Positions 48,087-56,178 of a stretch of DNA of 64,000 nt are shown here, one piece after another; within the stretch, counting starts at the first letter, position 1; the number at the start of each line of letters is the position of its first letter. This stretch comes from Hyphomicrobiales bacterium. Lineage in GTDB: Bacteria; Pseudomonadota; Alphaproteobacteria; Rhizobiales; Rhizobiaceae. The notes under the pieces are model-generated. The model was not told the origin of the DNA. It was given only the letters and a program-made list of their open reading frames with translations, and made no database searches. The stretch is from assembly GCA_900465915.1 (NCBI GenBank), contig UBKJ01000009.1, forward strand, positions 20,279 through 84,278. Direction: 5' to 3'. The translations under genes were made by a program, and so were the position numbers.

Positions 48087-48776
48087 TCAGTTGTCGACCA
48101 GCCGGCCGCCATACATGCGGTGCAGCTTGCAGGCGACCTCGGTGCGGTTGGCGGCGCCGATCTTCTTCATGATGTTGTGGACATGCGCCTTGACGGTGCC
48201 CTCGCTCATGCCCAGCTCGAAGGCGATCACCTTGTTGGACTTGCCGATGCGGATGGCGTGGATCACCTCGATCTCGCGCGCGGTCAGGAGTTCGCCCAGC
48301 ATGTCGTCGCAGGCGGCCGCCGGCGCGGGCTTCGTCACCATGGAGGCGGGGAAATACATGCCGCCCGCCGCCGCCAGATGAATGGCCTCGACGCAGACGC
48401 GGATGTCGACCGAGGTGGGAATATAGCCGCGCACGCCGATCTCCATCGCCCGCACCACCTGCGGCCATTCCTCGCGCTCGGCGAGCAGGATGACCGGCGC
48501 CGGGCGCCAGGCCTCGATCACGTCGCGCAGCTCCTCGCAGAAGAACGGGTCCGACAACCGCCTGGGGCCGATATGCAGAAGCAGCATGACCGACCCGTCC
48601 GGCGCGCCGGCGGCGGAAAGCGAGGCGTGGCGCTCCACCGGCAGCTTCAGCCCGTTGACCACCAGCCCGTTGAACAGGCATTCGCGCTCCAGATTGCTCT
48701 TGCAGACCAGAAGGATGCGCTGCCGCGCCATCCCCGGCATGGCGCAGGCGCCGTCGCCGTTCCTGTCCGAGGCCAT
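48087..48776 (-). CDS. CsgD-like LuxR/NarL-family regulator with degenerate receiver
   Basis: The ATG at 48776 is preceded by GGAGGAGG; 229 residues. The N-terminal ~130 residues follow a receiver fold (RILLVCKSNLERE ... MEIGVRGYIPTSVD), but the expected phospho-aspartate strand reads VMLLLHIGP, with no Asp. The C-terminal LuxR helix-turn-helix is intact: LLTAREIEVIHAIRIGKSNKVIA and GTVKAHVHNIMKKIG. The same combination occurs in CsgD, which also starts LLLITKSSLQ and has RIGASNNEIA. It is convergent with secreted-protein genes and divergent from the Crp/Fnr gene. Phosphorylation-independent control is inferred. Confidence 0.87.
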   Translation of the reverse strand: MASDRNGDGACAMPGMARQRILLVCKSNLERECLFNGLVVNGLKLPVERHASLSAAGAPDGSVMLLLHIGPRRLSDPFFCEELRDVIEAWRPAPVILLAEREEWPQVVRAMEIGVRGYIPTSVDIRVCVEAIHLAAAGGMYFPASMVTKPAPAAACDDMLGELLTAREIEVIHAIRIGKSNKVIAFELGMSEGTVKAHVHNIMKKIGAANRTEVACKLHRMYGGRLVDN

Positions 48777-49002
48777 CCAAAGGCCTCCTCCCCCCGCCTC
48801 AAGCATTGACCCCTCCACAAAGCCGGCGCGGCTTGCGAAAATACAAAACGACCCTGTACTCGCACAAGGCGGTCCTTTATTGTTTCACTATGGTAACGAA
48901 GCGTTTTTATTGCGGAAAATATTGCTATCCGCCAATATCTGTGTCATTAACTTATGTTAGCGAGTTCGAAATTTTCAACTGGACTGGAGCCGCTCGGGCA
49001 AC

Positions 49003-49029
49003 CGAAAGTCATTGTTTCTATGACTTTCG
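49003..49029. promoter_or_regulatory. Perfect 10-bp inverted repeat directly before the Crp/Fnr gene
   Basis: CGAAAGTCAT (49003-49012) and its complement (49020-49029) are 7 nt apart and end 15 nt before the ATG at 49045. It could be an autoregulatory operator or an mRNA hairpin controlling translation. The rest of 48777-49002 is an AT-rich divergent promoter region. Confidence 0.6.
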
Positions 49030-49044
49030 TTGAGCGATGGGTAT

Positions 49045-49806
49045 ATGAGCACCGGCAGGCAACCCGCCGACCGCACGGTCGACGCCCTGATCGGCCTCCT
49101 GAAATCCGCGCCGATCCTGGCGCGGCTCGAGGCGCAGGAGACGATTGCGCTGACCATGCTGACGGTGGCGCAGAACCAGTACCCGCCCAATACGGTGCTG
49201 ATCGAACAGGGCGCGAGCGTGCGCAGCATGCATCTGGTGCGCTCGGGCTGGGGCTGCGTCTATCGCGACCAGCCGGGCGGCGAGCGGCAGATCATCGATT
49301 TTCCCATGCGGTCGGACTTCATGGGGCTGCGCACCGCCGACGGCTACAGCTACAACACCATCGCCACCATCACGCCGATGGAGATCTTCGAGATCCCCCT
49401 CGCCTCGCTGGAAGGCGCGGTGCGGCAGGCGCCGCAGCTGGGGCTGGTGCTGATCGAGCTTCTGTCGCGGCAGCGCTCGCTGCTGATCGAGCACCTGACC
49501 AATCTGGGCTGCCGCAGCGCGCTGGTGCGCACGGCGCATCTTTTGCTGGAGCTGTCGGACCGGGTGCGCTCCTGCGGGGTGGACGATCCCGACTGCTTCT
49601 ATTGCCCGCTGACGCAATATCAGCTCGCCGAGGCGCTGGGCCTGACGCCGATCCACCTCAACCGCATGCTGCGCGAACTGCGCGAGGACGGCTTGCTTCT
49701 GTTCCGCGCCAACCGGGTGGAGGTGCTGGACCGCGACAGGGCGGTGCGCCTGGCCAATTACGACGGCGATTTCCTGCGCATGTCGGTGTTCGGCGAAAGG
49801 GAGTGA
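49045..49806 (+). CDS. Crp/Fnr-family transcriptional regulator with clustered cysteines
   Basis: The protein has 253 residues from the ATG at 49045; a TTG at 49030 is also in frame. An N-terminal cyclic-nucleotide-binding-like beta barrel (residues ~25-125) is followed by the dimer helix and a Crp-type HTH (QYQLAEALGLTPIHLNRMLREL, ~191-212). The cAMP-binding arginine pattern is absent. Four cysteines lie just before the HTH (Cys156, Cys177, Cys184, Cys187), an unusual place and number for this family. A possible effector is therefore redox or metal, unproved. It diverges from the csgD-like gene. Confidence 0.88.
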   Translation: MSTGRQPADRTVDALIGLLKSAPILARLEAQETIALTMLTVAQNQYPPNTVLIEQGASVRSMHLVRSGWGCVYRDQPGGERQIIDFPMRSDFMGLRTADGYSYNTIATITPMEIFEIPLASLEGAVRQAPQLGLVLIELLSRQRSLLIEHLTNLGCRSALVRTAHLLLELSDRVRSCGVDDPDCFYCPLTQYQLAEALGLTPIHLNRMLRELREDGLLLFRANRVEVLDRDRAVRLANYDGDFLRMSVFGERE

Positions 49807-50200
49807 GGGGGAAAAAGGGGGTCCGCATCGCGCTTTGGGCGGGGGGCTTGGGTACGCGATGCGGGCGCTCTCAAAAAAGGGAGCACCGGTCGAAAATGCG
49901 CGTAAAAATCGGATTCGGGAACTAACAATGCATTTCAATGTGAAAACTATCGTCATCAAAATGCAATCGCCTCAGCTGCGACTGGTGCGCGCTGAGGCGA
50001 GAATCTCATCCAAAGCCCCCAATGGTGAGACGCCTTATTTATAGCATAAATCGCGGATTGATAAATAGCCGTGGCGGCCTCCGACAACCAAAAGGCGAAC
50101 CACTATGTCAAATCGGCAACAATTTTTCGCGAGCTGCGTTAACAAGAGGCGAATGGATCGTCGGGAAAAAGGAAGCAAGGCCAGTTACTTGGAAAGTAAG
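49807..50200. other. 394-bp intergenic region with two hairpins
   Basis: No credible gene is present; a 69-codon frame at 49835-50044 has no family features. Two perfect inverted repeats occur: 10-bp arms 49823-49832 and 49855-49864 (CCGCATCGCG, loop 22), and 9-bp arms 49968-49976 and 49991-49999 (CGCCTCAGC, loop 14). A small hairpin 50185-50199 lies just 3' of tRNA-Asn and may help end its transcript. Confidence 0.5.
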
Positions 50201-50275
50201 TGGCTCCCCGGGCCGGATTCGAACCAGCGACCAACCGGTTAACAGCCGGTTGCTCTACCGCTGAGCTACCGGGGA
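50201..50275 (-). tRNA. tRNA-Asn (anticodon GUU)
   Basis: A 75-nt minus-strand cloverleaf with encoded CCA. The acceptor is TCCCCGG/CCGGGGA with discriminator G, the D arm contains AGCTCAGCGGTAGAGC, the anticodon loop CTGTTAA gives GTT, and the T arm contains GGTTCGAATCC. Confidence 0.97.
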
Positions 50276-50415
50276 ACAGGTGCTCGCTGCGTCAGCGATG
50301 TGGCGTATAGCAAAAGGAATTTCGGTTTGCAAAGGGCAAAATCGCTTTTCTTCCAACTTTTTGCCTGCGGTTCGGAAAATCCGCTATTCTGGCCTTGGCC
50401 CGCAAGGCTTCGCTC

Positions 50416-50715
50416 ATGGGGAAACAGCATCGCGTGACCGAAAACACCGCCGAGACCGCCAAAAACAGCACGCTGGTGATTCTGGGCCGGCGAATCCCCC
50501 TGCCGAAATCCGTCTTCATGCGCCGTCTTCTCGGCGGAACGCTGGTCGCCGGCGGCTTTCTCGGCTTCCTGCCGATCCTGGGCTTCTGGATGCTGCCGCT
50601 GGGACTGATCGTGCTGTCGCACGATTCGCATCGCGTGCGCCGGCTGCGCCGCCGCAGCGAGGTGCATATCGGCCGCAAATGGCGGCGGCGCAGGACGCCC
50701 GCGCCGCCGGCCTGA
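50416..50715 (+). CDS. Small PGPGW-like membrane protein
   Basis: The protein has 99 residues from the ATG at 50416; a TTG at 50395 would extend it. A conserved-looking core ILGRRIPLPKSVFMRRLLGG is followed by a hydrophobic hairpin (GTLVAGGFLGFLPILGFWM, then LPLGLIVLSHDS) and a strongly basic tail (RRLRRRSEVHIGRKWRRRR). This resembles short PGPGW-type transmembrane proteins of rhizobia, a recollection I cannot check here. Function is unknown. It is convergent with the araC-type gene, 3 bp apart. Confidence 0.7.
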   Translation: MGKQHRVTENTAETAKNSTLVILGRRIPLPKSVFMRRLLGGTLVAGGFLGFLPILGFWMLPLGLIVLSHDSHRVRRLRRRSEVHIGRKWRRRRTPAPPA

Positions 50716-50718
50716 CCG

Positions 50719-51606
50719 TCAGCGCATCTCCGCCGCCATTTCTCGCTCGCGTTCCGAGGCGCGCGGCCGCGGGCTGCGCGCGCCGCGCCGGCGGCGGATT
50801 TCGCCGGGCGTGAGCTGGTGATGCTTGCGGAAGGCGGTGGTCATGTGGCTCTGGCTGGAAAAACTCAGCCGCGCCGCGATCTCGCTGATCGGCATGTCCG
50901 TCTCGCGCAGGCAGCGCTCGGCCTCGTCCAGCTTCAGCTTCATCAGATATTGGTGCGGCGTGCGCCCAAAGCTCTCGCGGAAACAGGTGGCGAAATGGCC
51001 GGCCGATATGCCGAGCAGCCCCGCCATGTCGTTGACCGACAGGGCCTGGCGAAAATTCTCGCGCAGATAGGCCTCGATCTGCCGGGCGGCGAAGGCGCTG
51101 AGGCCGGACTGCTGGCCGCCGCCGGCGCCGGCGGTGCGCGCGTTGCGGTTGACGAGGTTGACCAGCACCGAATAGAGCGCGCCGAGATAGGCGTCGTTGC
51201 GCCCCACCGCGCCGCGCAGCTCCTCGCGGATCATCTGCGCCATCTGCAGGCATTGCTTGCTGGTGAACCTGACGGCCCTGACAGGCGCGTCGGCGGCGCC
51301 GGCCGGTATATGGTCCAGGACGAGCGGCGACGCCTCGCCGAGCCGGACCACCAGCCGCTCCGCCGGCTGCGGCCATTGCACCGTCAGCGTCGCCTCCGCA
51401 GGCACGACGAAAACCGTCCCCGCCGGACAGGCGGAGGCGTTCTCCTCGACGCCGGCGCATTTCCACCTGAGATTGCGCACCGCCTCCAGAAGCACGATCG
51501 CCAGCCCCTGCGAAGCGCCGTGCTCCGCCGCGCCGCCCGGCGTGAAGCCGTAATCCAGTCGCTGATCCAGGCCCATATGCGCCCCCCTCATATCCCCGAC
51601 ATTCAT
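50719..51606 (-). CDS. AraC-family transcriptional regulator
   Basis: Starting at the ATG at 51606 the protein has 295 residues. The N-terminal ~180 residues resemble a cupin-like AraC-binding-type sensor domain (VFVVPAEATLTVQWPQPAERL). The C-terminal double HTH is standard: VNDMAGLLGISAGHFATCFRESFGRTPHQYL and ISEIAARLSFSSQSHMTTAFRKHH, then LTPGEIRRR. Ligand and targets are unknown. The longer reading frame upstream to 51771 has no conserved sequence. It faces the PGPGW gene; a 573-bp gap lies upstream. Confidence 0.9.
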   Translation of the reverse strand: MNVGDMRGAHMGLDQRLDYGFTPGGAAEHGASQGLAIVLLEAVRNLRWKCAGVEENASACPAGTVFVVPAEATLTVQWPQPAERLVVRLGEASPLVLDHIPAGAADAPVRAVRFTSKQCLQMAQMIREELRGAVGRNDAYLGALYSVLVNLVNRNARTAGAGGGQQSGLSAFAARQIEAYLRENFRQALSVNDMAGLLGISAGHFATCFRESFGRTPHQYLMKLKLDEAERCLRETDMPISEIAARLSFSSQSHMTTAFRKHHQLTPGEIRRRRGARSPRPRASEREREMAAEMR

Positions 51607-52179
51607 CCGTAAAACCCCATCTTTGAATCTAATAATATATTGAATATGAATAATAATATGGCATTTCATCCGCCGCGTGCGGCGGCGCCCCTTCCCGATG
51701 CGGAAGCCCGAGCCCGTTTTACGCCTTCCGAACAGGCCGGCGACGGGCGCGGCAATTTCTACACTACACAAAAATCAGCCATATGCAATTTATACGTGTA
51801 TATGTTTTTGCGTTTCGAAAACATTCATTTCCGCGCATGAACGCATGAAATCCGGGGGCAAGAATCCGGGCGCGGGAAAGCGGGAGGCGAGACGCCCGTT
51901 ACGGCGTTCGACGGCGTAAGAAACTGATATGTCGCGGAAGATGATGATTTTCACGGAGCGTCTGTCGGCGCGCAATCCCTGTCTGAAGGCGACGCCGAGG
52001 CGGCATTTCAATCCGGCGCTCCGGCTCCGGTATTTCTGCAACCGGAATGGACAGGCCCGCGGCCCGGAAGCCGCCGGCCATATCCGCGACGGAGACGCAG
52101 GCAAGACCGGCGCGCCTTCGGAGCTTTAGCTCAAAAGTCTGAGCCGCCGGCGGCTTTATTTTCGCCGCTGGAATCAGCC
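51607..52179. other. 573-bp intergenic region, no confident gene
   Basis: AT-rich around 51600-51840, as expected for the araC-type promoter. A 66-codon plus-strand frame (51929-52129) ends 12 nt before a terminator-like hairpin, but the encoded sequence has no family features. The minus strand over 51899-52170 is open with GC-rich third positions, which may be chance or a gene remnant. Confidence 0.4.
52142..52162 (+). terminator. Orphan terminator-like hairpin
   Basis: AGCCG (52142-52146) and CGGCT (52151-52155) close a CCGG loop, followed on the plus strand by TTATTTT. No annotated plus-strand gene ends here, so it may mark the end of an unrecognised small gene or RNA. Confidence 0.4.
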
Positions 52180-53154
52180 TCAGGCGTTTCCCGCGACTTC
52201 CGACGCCTCGCCGAACGACGAGGCGGACGGGTTCGACGCGGAGGAAGACGGGAATGGCCGCGTGGCGGCGGCGAAGCGCAGGCCGTCCTTGCCGGCGTGC
52301 TTAGCCGCGTACATGAGCCGGTCGGCCTCGCGCAGCAATTCGTCGAGGTTGGCGCCGCGATCGGGCGGGATGGCGAGCGCGCCCATGCTGCAGGTCACCT
52401 CATGCGCCGCATTGGCCAGCGCGGCCGTGAAGCGGCGGTGCAGCCCTTCCGCCATCTTCTGCCCGTCCTGGATCGTCGCCAGCGGCATCAGCAGGGCGAA
52501 CTCGTCGCCGCCCATGCGGCCGAAGCAGTCTTCGCGCCGCAGCGCGCCCCTGCCCTCCATGCCGAAATGCTTGAGCACCAGGTCGCCCGCTTCGTGGCCG
52601 TGACGGTCGTTCACCACCTTGAAGCCGTCGAGGTCGAGATAGGCCAGCAGCAGCGGCCGGCCCTGCTGGGCTGCGGCCGCGATCATCGCCCGCGCCCGCT
52701 GGTCGAAGGCCAGCCGCGTCAGCGCGCCGGTCATCCGGTCGCGGCGCGCGGCGCGCCCGGCGCAATCGTAGCTGCGGCGGAAGGCCAGTATGATCGCGGT
52801 CAGCAGGGAAAAGGCCAGCGCCCGCATCACGCCGTTGTAGATCGTCGTGAACACGTCCGCGCCGGCGTGCAGCAGCGGATATTTCAGGAAAGCCGTGAAC
52901 GTCACCAGAGCCGTGACCCACATCGCGGTGCGCGCGCGGAACATCCATGTCGCAAGGCAGATCGGGACGATATAGAGCGTGGCGATGCAAAGCTCGAAGG
53001 GCTGGGTCGAGAAATCGAGCGTCGCGACCACGGCCATGGAGCCCAGGACCAGGCCCCAGGCCTCCACAGTGCTGCGTCGGTCCAGCCAGGCCGCGACATG
53101 GTCCATTTCGTCGGCGACAAAGCCTGTCTCGGGGTCTGTATCGAAATTCCGCAT
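52180..53154 (-). CDS. Membrane-bound diguanylate cyclase (GGDEF)
   Basis: The ATG at 53154 follows AGGAAGGAG; 324 residues. About four membrane helices in residues ~30-130 (for example FELCIATLYIVPICLATWMF and MWVTALVTFTAFL) form a small membrane sensor. The GGDEF domain starts DRMTGALTRLAFD, has YLDLDGFKVVNDRHGH and the intact active site GRMGGDEF. An inhibitory-site motif RRED lies five residues before GGDEF. It should make c-di-GMP; the signal is unknown. No EAL or phosphodiesterase gene is nearby. Confidence 0.9.
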   Translation of the reverse strand: MRNFDTDPETGFVADEMDHVAAWLDRRSTVEAWGLVLGSMAVVATLDFSTQPFELCIATLYIVPICLATWMFRARTAMWVTALVTFTAFLKYPLLHAGADVFTTIYNGVMRALAFSLLTAIILAFRRSYDCAGRAARRDRMTGALTRLAFDQRARAMIAAAAQQGRPLLLAYLDLDGFKVVNDRHGHEAGDLVLKHFGMEGRGALRREDCFGRMGGDEFALLMPLATIQDGQKMAEGLHRRFTAALANAAHEVTCSMGALAIPPDRGANLDELLREADRLMYAAKHAGKDGLRFAAATRPFPSSSASNPSASSFGEASEVAGNA

Positions 53155-53504
53155 TACGACTCCTTCCTGAACAGGCCCGCGCGCATCGCAACCGGGGATG
53201 GAAATCCAGGCTCGGCCGGGCATGGGCGACCGCCGAGGGTCCTTCCGTCCGGCCTTCCGAAAATTCCGCGTCCCGGCGCGTCTTCACAGACAATATGCAA
53301 TATAACTCAAAAACCTTAATTGTCGCTGCCGTCAATCGATAAAAAGCTACACGCTTGGTAAGTACACTACCGTTGCGGCCCGGCCCTTGAAGCGCGGGTT
53401 TCGGTCTCGCTTACGCCGGACGCCGCCTCAAGACTGCGGACGGAACATCATTCTTCTTCCCGATGCGGCGCGATATTCAACGAAATTGCGCCGGCGGCGC
53501 GCCG
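53155..53504. other. 350-bp intergenic region
   Basis: The AT-rich segment around 53285-53350 is the probable leftward promoter of the membrane cyclase. TATATT occurs there on the minus strand, with GCGACA 16 bp upstream as a partial -35. No gene, terminator or long repeat stands out in the rest. Confidence 0.4.
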
Positions 53505-55112
53505 TCAGGATAAAAGCTTCTCCAGCGCCTCCAGCCGGTCGGCCTCGCGGGGCGGCTTGTCCCAGCGCAGGCGCGAGAAGCGGGGGAAGCGCATGGCGAC
53601 GCCGGATTTGTGCCGCGTCGAGCGGTTGAGACCTTCGAAGGCCACTTCCACCACCAGGCCGTGGTCGGGCTCGGCGCGCACCGCGCGCACCGGGCCGAAG
53701 CGCTCGGTGGTGTTTTCGCGCACGAAGCGGTCGAGCAGCTTCAATTCCTCGTCGGTGAAGCCGAAATAGGCCTTGCCGACCGGCGTCAGCACCGGATCGT
53801 CTTCCGGCCCGGTCCACACCGCGAAGGTGAAATCCGAATAATAGCTGGAGCGCTTGCCGTGGCCGCGCTGGGCGTAGACGATCACCGCGTCCACCGTGAA
53901 GGGATCGCGCTTCCATTTGAACCACGGCCCCTTGGGTCGTCCGGCGAGATAAAGACTGTCATGGCGCTTCAGCATCACACCCTCGATGACCGGATAGGGC
54001 GGGTCGGCGCGCAATTGCGCGAGCGCCTCGGCATCGGCGAAGGAAAGCGCCGGCGACAGGTCGAAGCGGCGCGGATCGAGCTTCGACACGAAATCCGCGA
54101 GCCGCGCGCGCCGCTCGGAAAAGGGCAGGCCGCGCAGGTCCTCGCCGTTGGCCTGCAGCAGGTCGTAGGCGCGGACGAAGGCCGGATAGTCGCGCAACTG
54201 CCTGGCCGTCACCGTCTTGCGGTTCAGCCTTTGCTGGAGGTCGGAGAAGGTCGCCGTCTCCAGGCCCGTCTCGCCGTGATGGCCGACGAGCAGCTCGCCA
54301 TCGATCGCGCCGTCGAAATCCATCGCCTCGACGATGTCGGGAAAGGCGCCGGAAACATCGTCGCCGGTGCGCGAGTAGAGCCGCCGCACGCCGCCTTCCG
54401 AGACCGCCTGCACGCGGATGCCGTCCCATTTCCATTCCGCGCTATAGGCCGAAAGGTCGAGCGCGGGGATCTCCGCCTCGTCCAGCGCGGTGGCCAGCAT
54501 GACCGGGCGGAAAGGGGCGGCGGCGCTCGACGCCGGCCTGTCGCCGCGGCCTTCCAGCCAGGCGAACAGCGCCTCGTAGGGCGGGGCCTGGCCGTGCCAC
54601 AGCTCCTCGATCTCCACCACGTCGACGCCGCCGAAATCGGCCAGCGCCTGCTTGGCGAGCCGCGCCGAGACGCCGATGCGCAGGCCCCCGGTGACGAGCT
54701 TCAACAGCGCGTAGCGCTCCGAAACGCCGAGCATGTCCAGCCAGCCGGCCACCAGCAGCGGCCCTTCGCGGCGCGAGGCGCGCTGGAGCTCGTGCACGAT
54801 CACGCGCAGCGGCAGGTCGGTCTCCGGCGGCGTCTCGCCCGGCCCCGGCCAGATCAGCGAGATGGTTTCGGCCAGGTCGCCGACATAGTCGTAGGAATAG
54901 GCGAACAGCGTCGGGTCGGTGCGCTCGGCGATCAGCGCGCGCAGCATGGCGGGCTTGACGCTTTGCAGGTCGAGATCGCGGGTGATGGCGGCGAGCCCCA
55001 GGCCGCGATCCGGGTCGGGCGCGGCGCGGAAATAATCGGCGAGCAGCCGCAATTTGCCGTTGCGCTGCGGCGTCAGCACCAGCCGGTCGAGAAGTTCGGC
55101 GAAAGCCCGCAT
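53505..55112 (-). CDS. ATP-dependent DNA ligase
   Basis: This 535-residue protein has an N-terminal DNA-binding domain (residues ~1-190). The adenylation domain carries the nucleophile lysine in EWKWDGIRVQ near 228 (KxDG), then IDGELLVG and VEGVMLK-type motif V (PVIEGVMLKRH) and motif VI-like FKWKRD. An OB domain is at the C-terminus. It is the cisplatin-resistance-type ligase that bacteria pair with a metallo-beta-lactamase exonuclease. Its ATG shares one base with the exonuclease TGA. It probably acts in accessory DNA repair, alongside the essential NAD-dependent ligase that should be elsewhere. Confidence 0.93.
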   Translation of the reverse strand: MRAFAELLDRLVLTPQRNGKLRLLADYFRAAPDPDRGLGLAAITRDLDLQSVKPAMLRALIAERTDPTLFAYSYDYVGDLAETISLIWPGPGETPPETDLPLRVIVHELQRASRREGPLLVAGWLDMLGVSERYALLKLVTGGLRIGVSARLAKQALADFGGVDVVEIEELWHGQAPPYEALFAWLEGRGDRPASSAAAPFRPVMLATALDEAEIPALDLSAYSAEWKWDGIRVQAVSEGGVRRLYSRTGDDVSGAFPDIVEAMDFDGAIDGELLVGHHGETGLETATFSDLQQRLNRKTVTARQLRDYPAFVRAYDLLQANGEDLRGLPFSERRARLADFVSKLDPRRFDLSPALSFADAEALAQLRADPPYPVIEGVMLKRHDSLYLAGRPKGPWFKWKRDPFTVDAVIVYAQRGHGKRSSYYSDFTFAVWTGPEDDPVLTPVGKAYFGFTDEELKLLDRFVRENTTERFGPVRAVRAEPDHGLVVEVAFEGLNRSTRHKSGVAMRFPRFSRLRWDKPPREADRLEALEKLLS

Positions 55113-56125
55113 CAGTCGCCCTCGTCCTCATAGCCGACCAGGTGCAGCGGCCGCGCCGGCAGGTCCCGCATGGCGCACCAGCGCACCAGCGCCTCCTCGC
55201 GGCCATGGGTGACCCAGACTTCCGCCGGCGCGATCTCGGCGATGGTGGCGGTCAGCTCGTCCCAGTCGCAATGGTCGGAGATGATCAGCGGCAGCTCCAC
55301 GCCGCGCTGCCGCGCGCGCTGGCGGATGCGCATCCAGCCCGAGGCGAAGGCGGGCAGCGGATCGGGAAAACGCCGCGCCCAGCGGTCGGAAAAGGCCGAG
55401 GGCGGGCCGACGACGATCTTGCCGGCGAAATCCGGCGCTTCCTCGCCGCGCTCCAGCGTGGCGGGTTCGAGCCGGCCGAGATCGATCCCTTGCGACTGGT
55501 AATAGTCGCAGAGCTTCTGCAAGGCCCCGTGGATGAAGATCGGTTCGTCGTAACCCGCCTCGCGGATGAGACGGATCACGCGCTGCGCCTTGCCGAGCGA
55601 ATAGGCCCCGACGAGATGGGCGCGCTCGGGGAACTGCGCCAGCGACTTCAGCAGGCGGGCGATCTCGTGCGCCGCTTCCGGGTGGCGGAAGACAGGCAGC
55701 GCGAAGGTCGCCTCGGTGATGAACACGTCGCAGGCCACCGGCTCGAAGGGCGCGCAGGTCGGATCGGCGGCGCGCTTGTAGTCGCCGGAGGCGACGATGC
55801 GCGTTCCGTCCTTCTCCACCGCGATCTGCGCCGAGCCGAGCACATGGCCTGCGCCGTGGAAACGCACCGCCACGCCGTCGATCGCAAGCGTCTCGCCCAG
55901 CCGCATGGCCTGCGTCGAGCCGGCGAAATCCGCGCCGTAGCGCAGCGCCATGATGTCGAGCGTCTCCGGCGTCGCCAGCACATGGGCGTGGCCGGCGCGG
56001 GCGTGGTCGGAATGGCCGTGGGTGATCAGCGCGCGCTCCACCGGGCGCACCGGATCGATGTAGAAATCGCCGGGCGGACAATAGAGCCCTTTCGGGGAGG
56101 GACGGAGCAGCTCGTTGAAACGCAT
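55112..56125 (-). CDS. Ligase-associated metallo-beta-lactamase DNA exonuclease
   Basis: This 337-residue protein has the Ysh1/CPSF-like metallo-beta-lactamase fold. It shows DPVRPVERALITHGHSDHARAGH (zinc motif HxHxDH near residues 36-41), the metal ligands in AGHVLGSAQI and ASGDYKR, and a C-terminal SDHCDW region. It is the family called ligase-associated DNA exonuclease, thought to trim ends for the ligase encoded next to it. In many genomes an Lhr-type helicase and a phosphoesterase complete the set; here the next gene is iclR. Confidence 0.92.
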   Translation of the reverse strand: MRFNELLRPSPKGLYCPPGDFYIDPVRPVERALITHGHSDHARAGHAHVLATPETLDIMALRYGADFAGSTQAMRLGETLAIDGVAVRFHGAGHVLGSAQIAVEKDGTRIVASGDYKRAADPTCAPFEPVACDVFITEATFALPVFRHPEAAHEIARLLKSLAQFPERAHLVGAYSLGKAQRVIRLIREAGYDEPIFIHGALQKLCDYYQSQGIDLGRLEPATLERGEEAPDFAGKIVVGPPSAFSDRWARRFPDPLPAFASGWMRIRQRARQRGVELPLIISDHCDWDELTATIAEIAPAEVWVTHGREEALVRWCAMRDLPARPLHLVGYEDEGD

Positions 56126-56178
56126 GCAGCCAAGATAGGTCGCGGCGAGCCTTCCGAAAAGAGCGGCGCGCGAATCCG

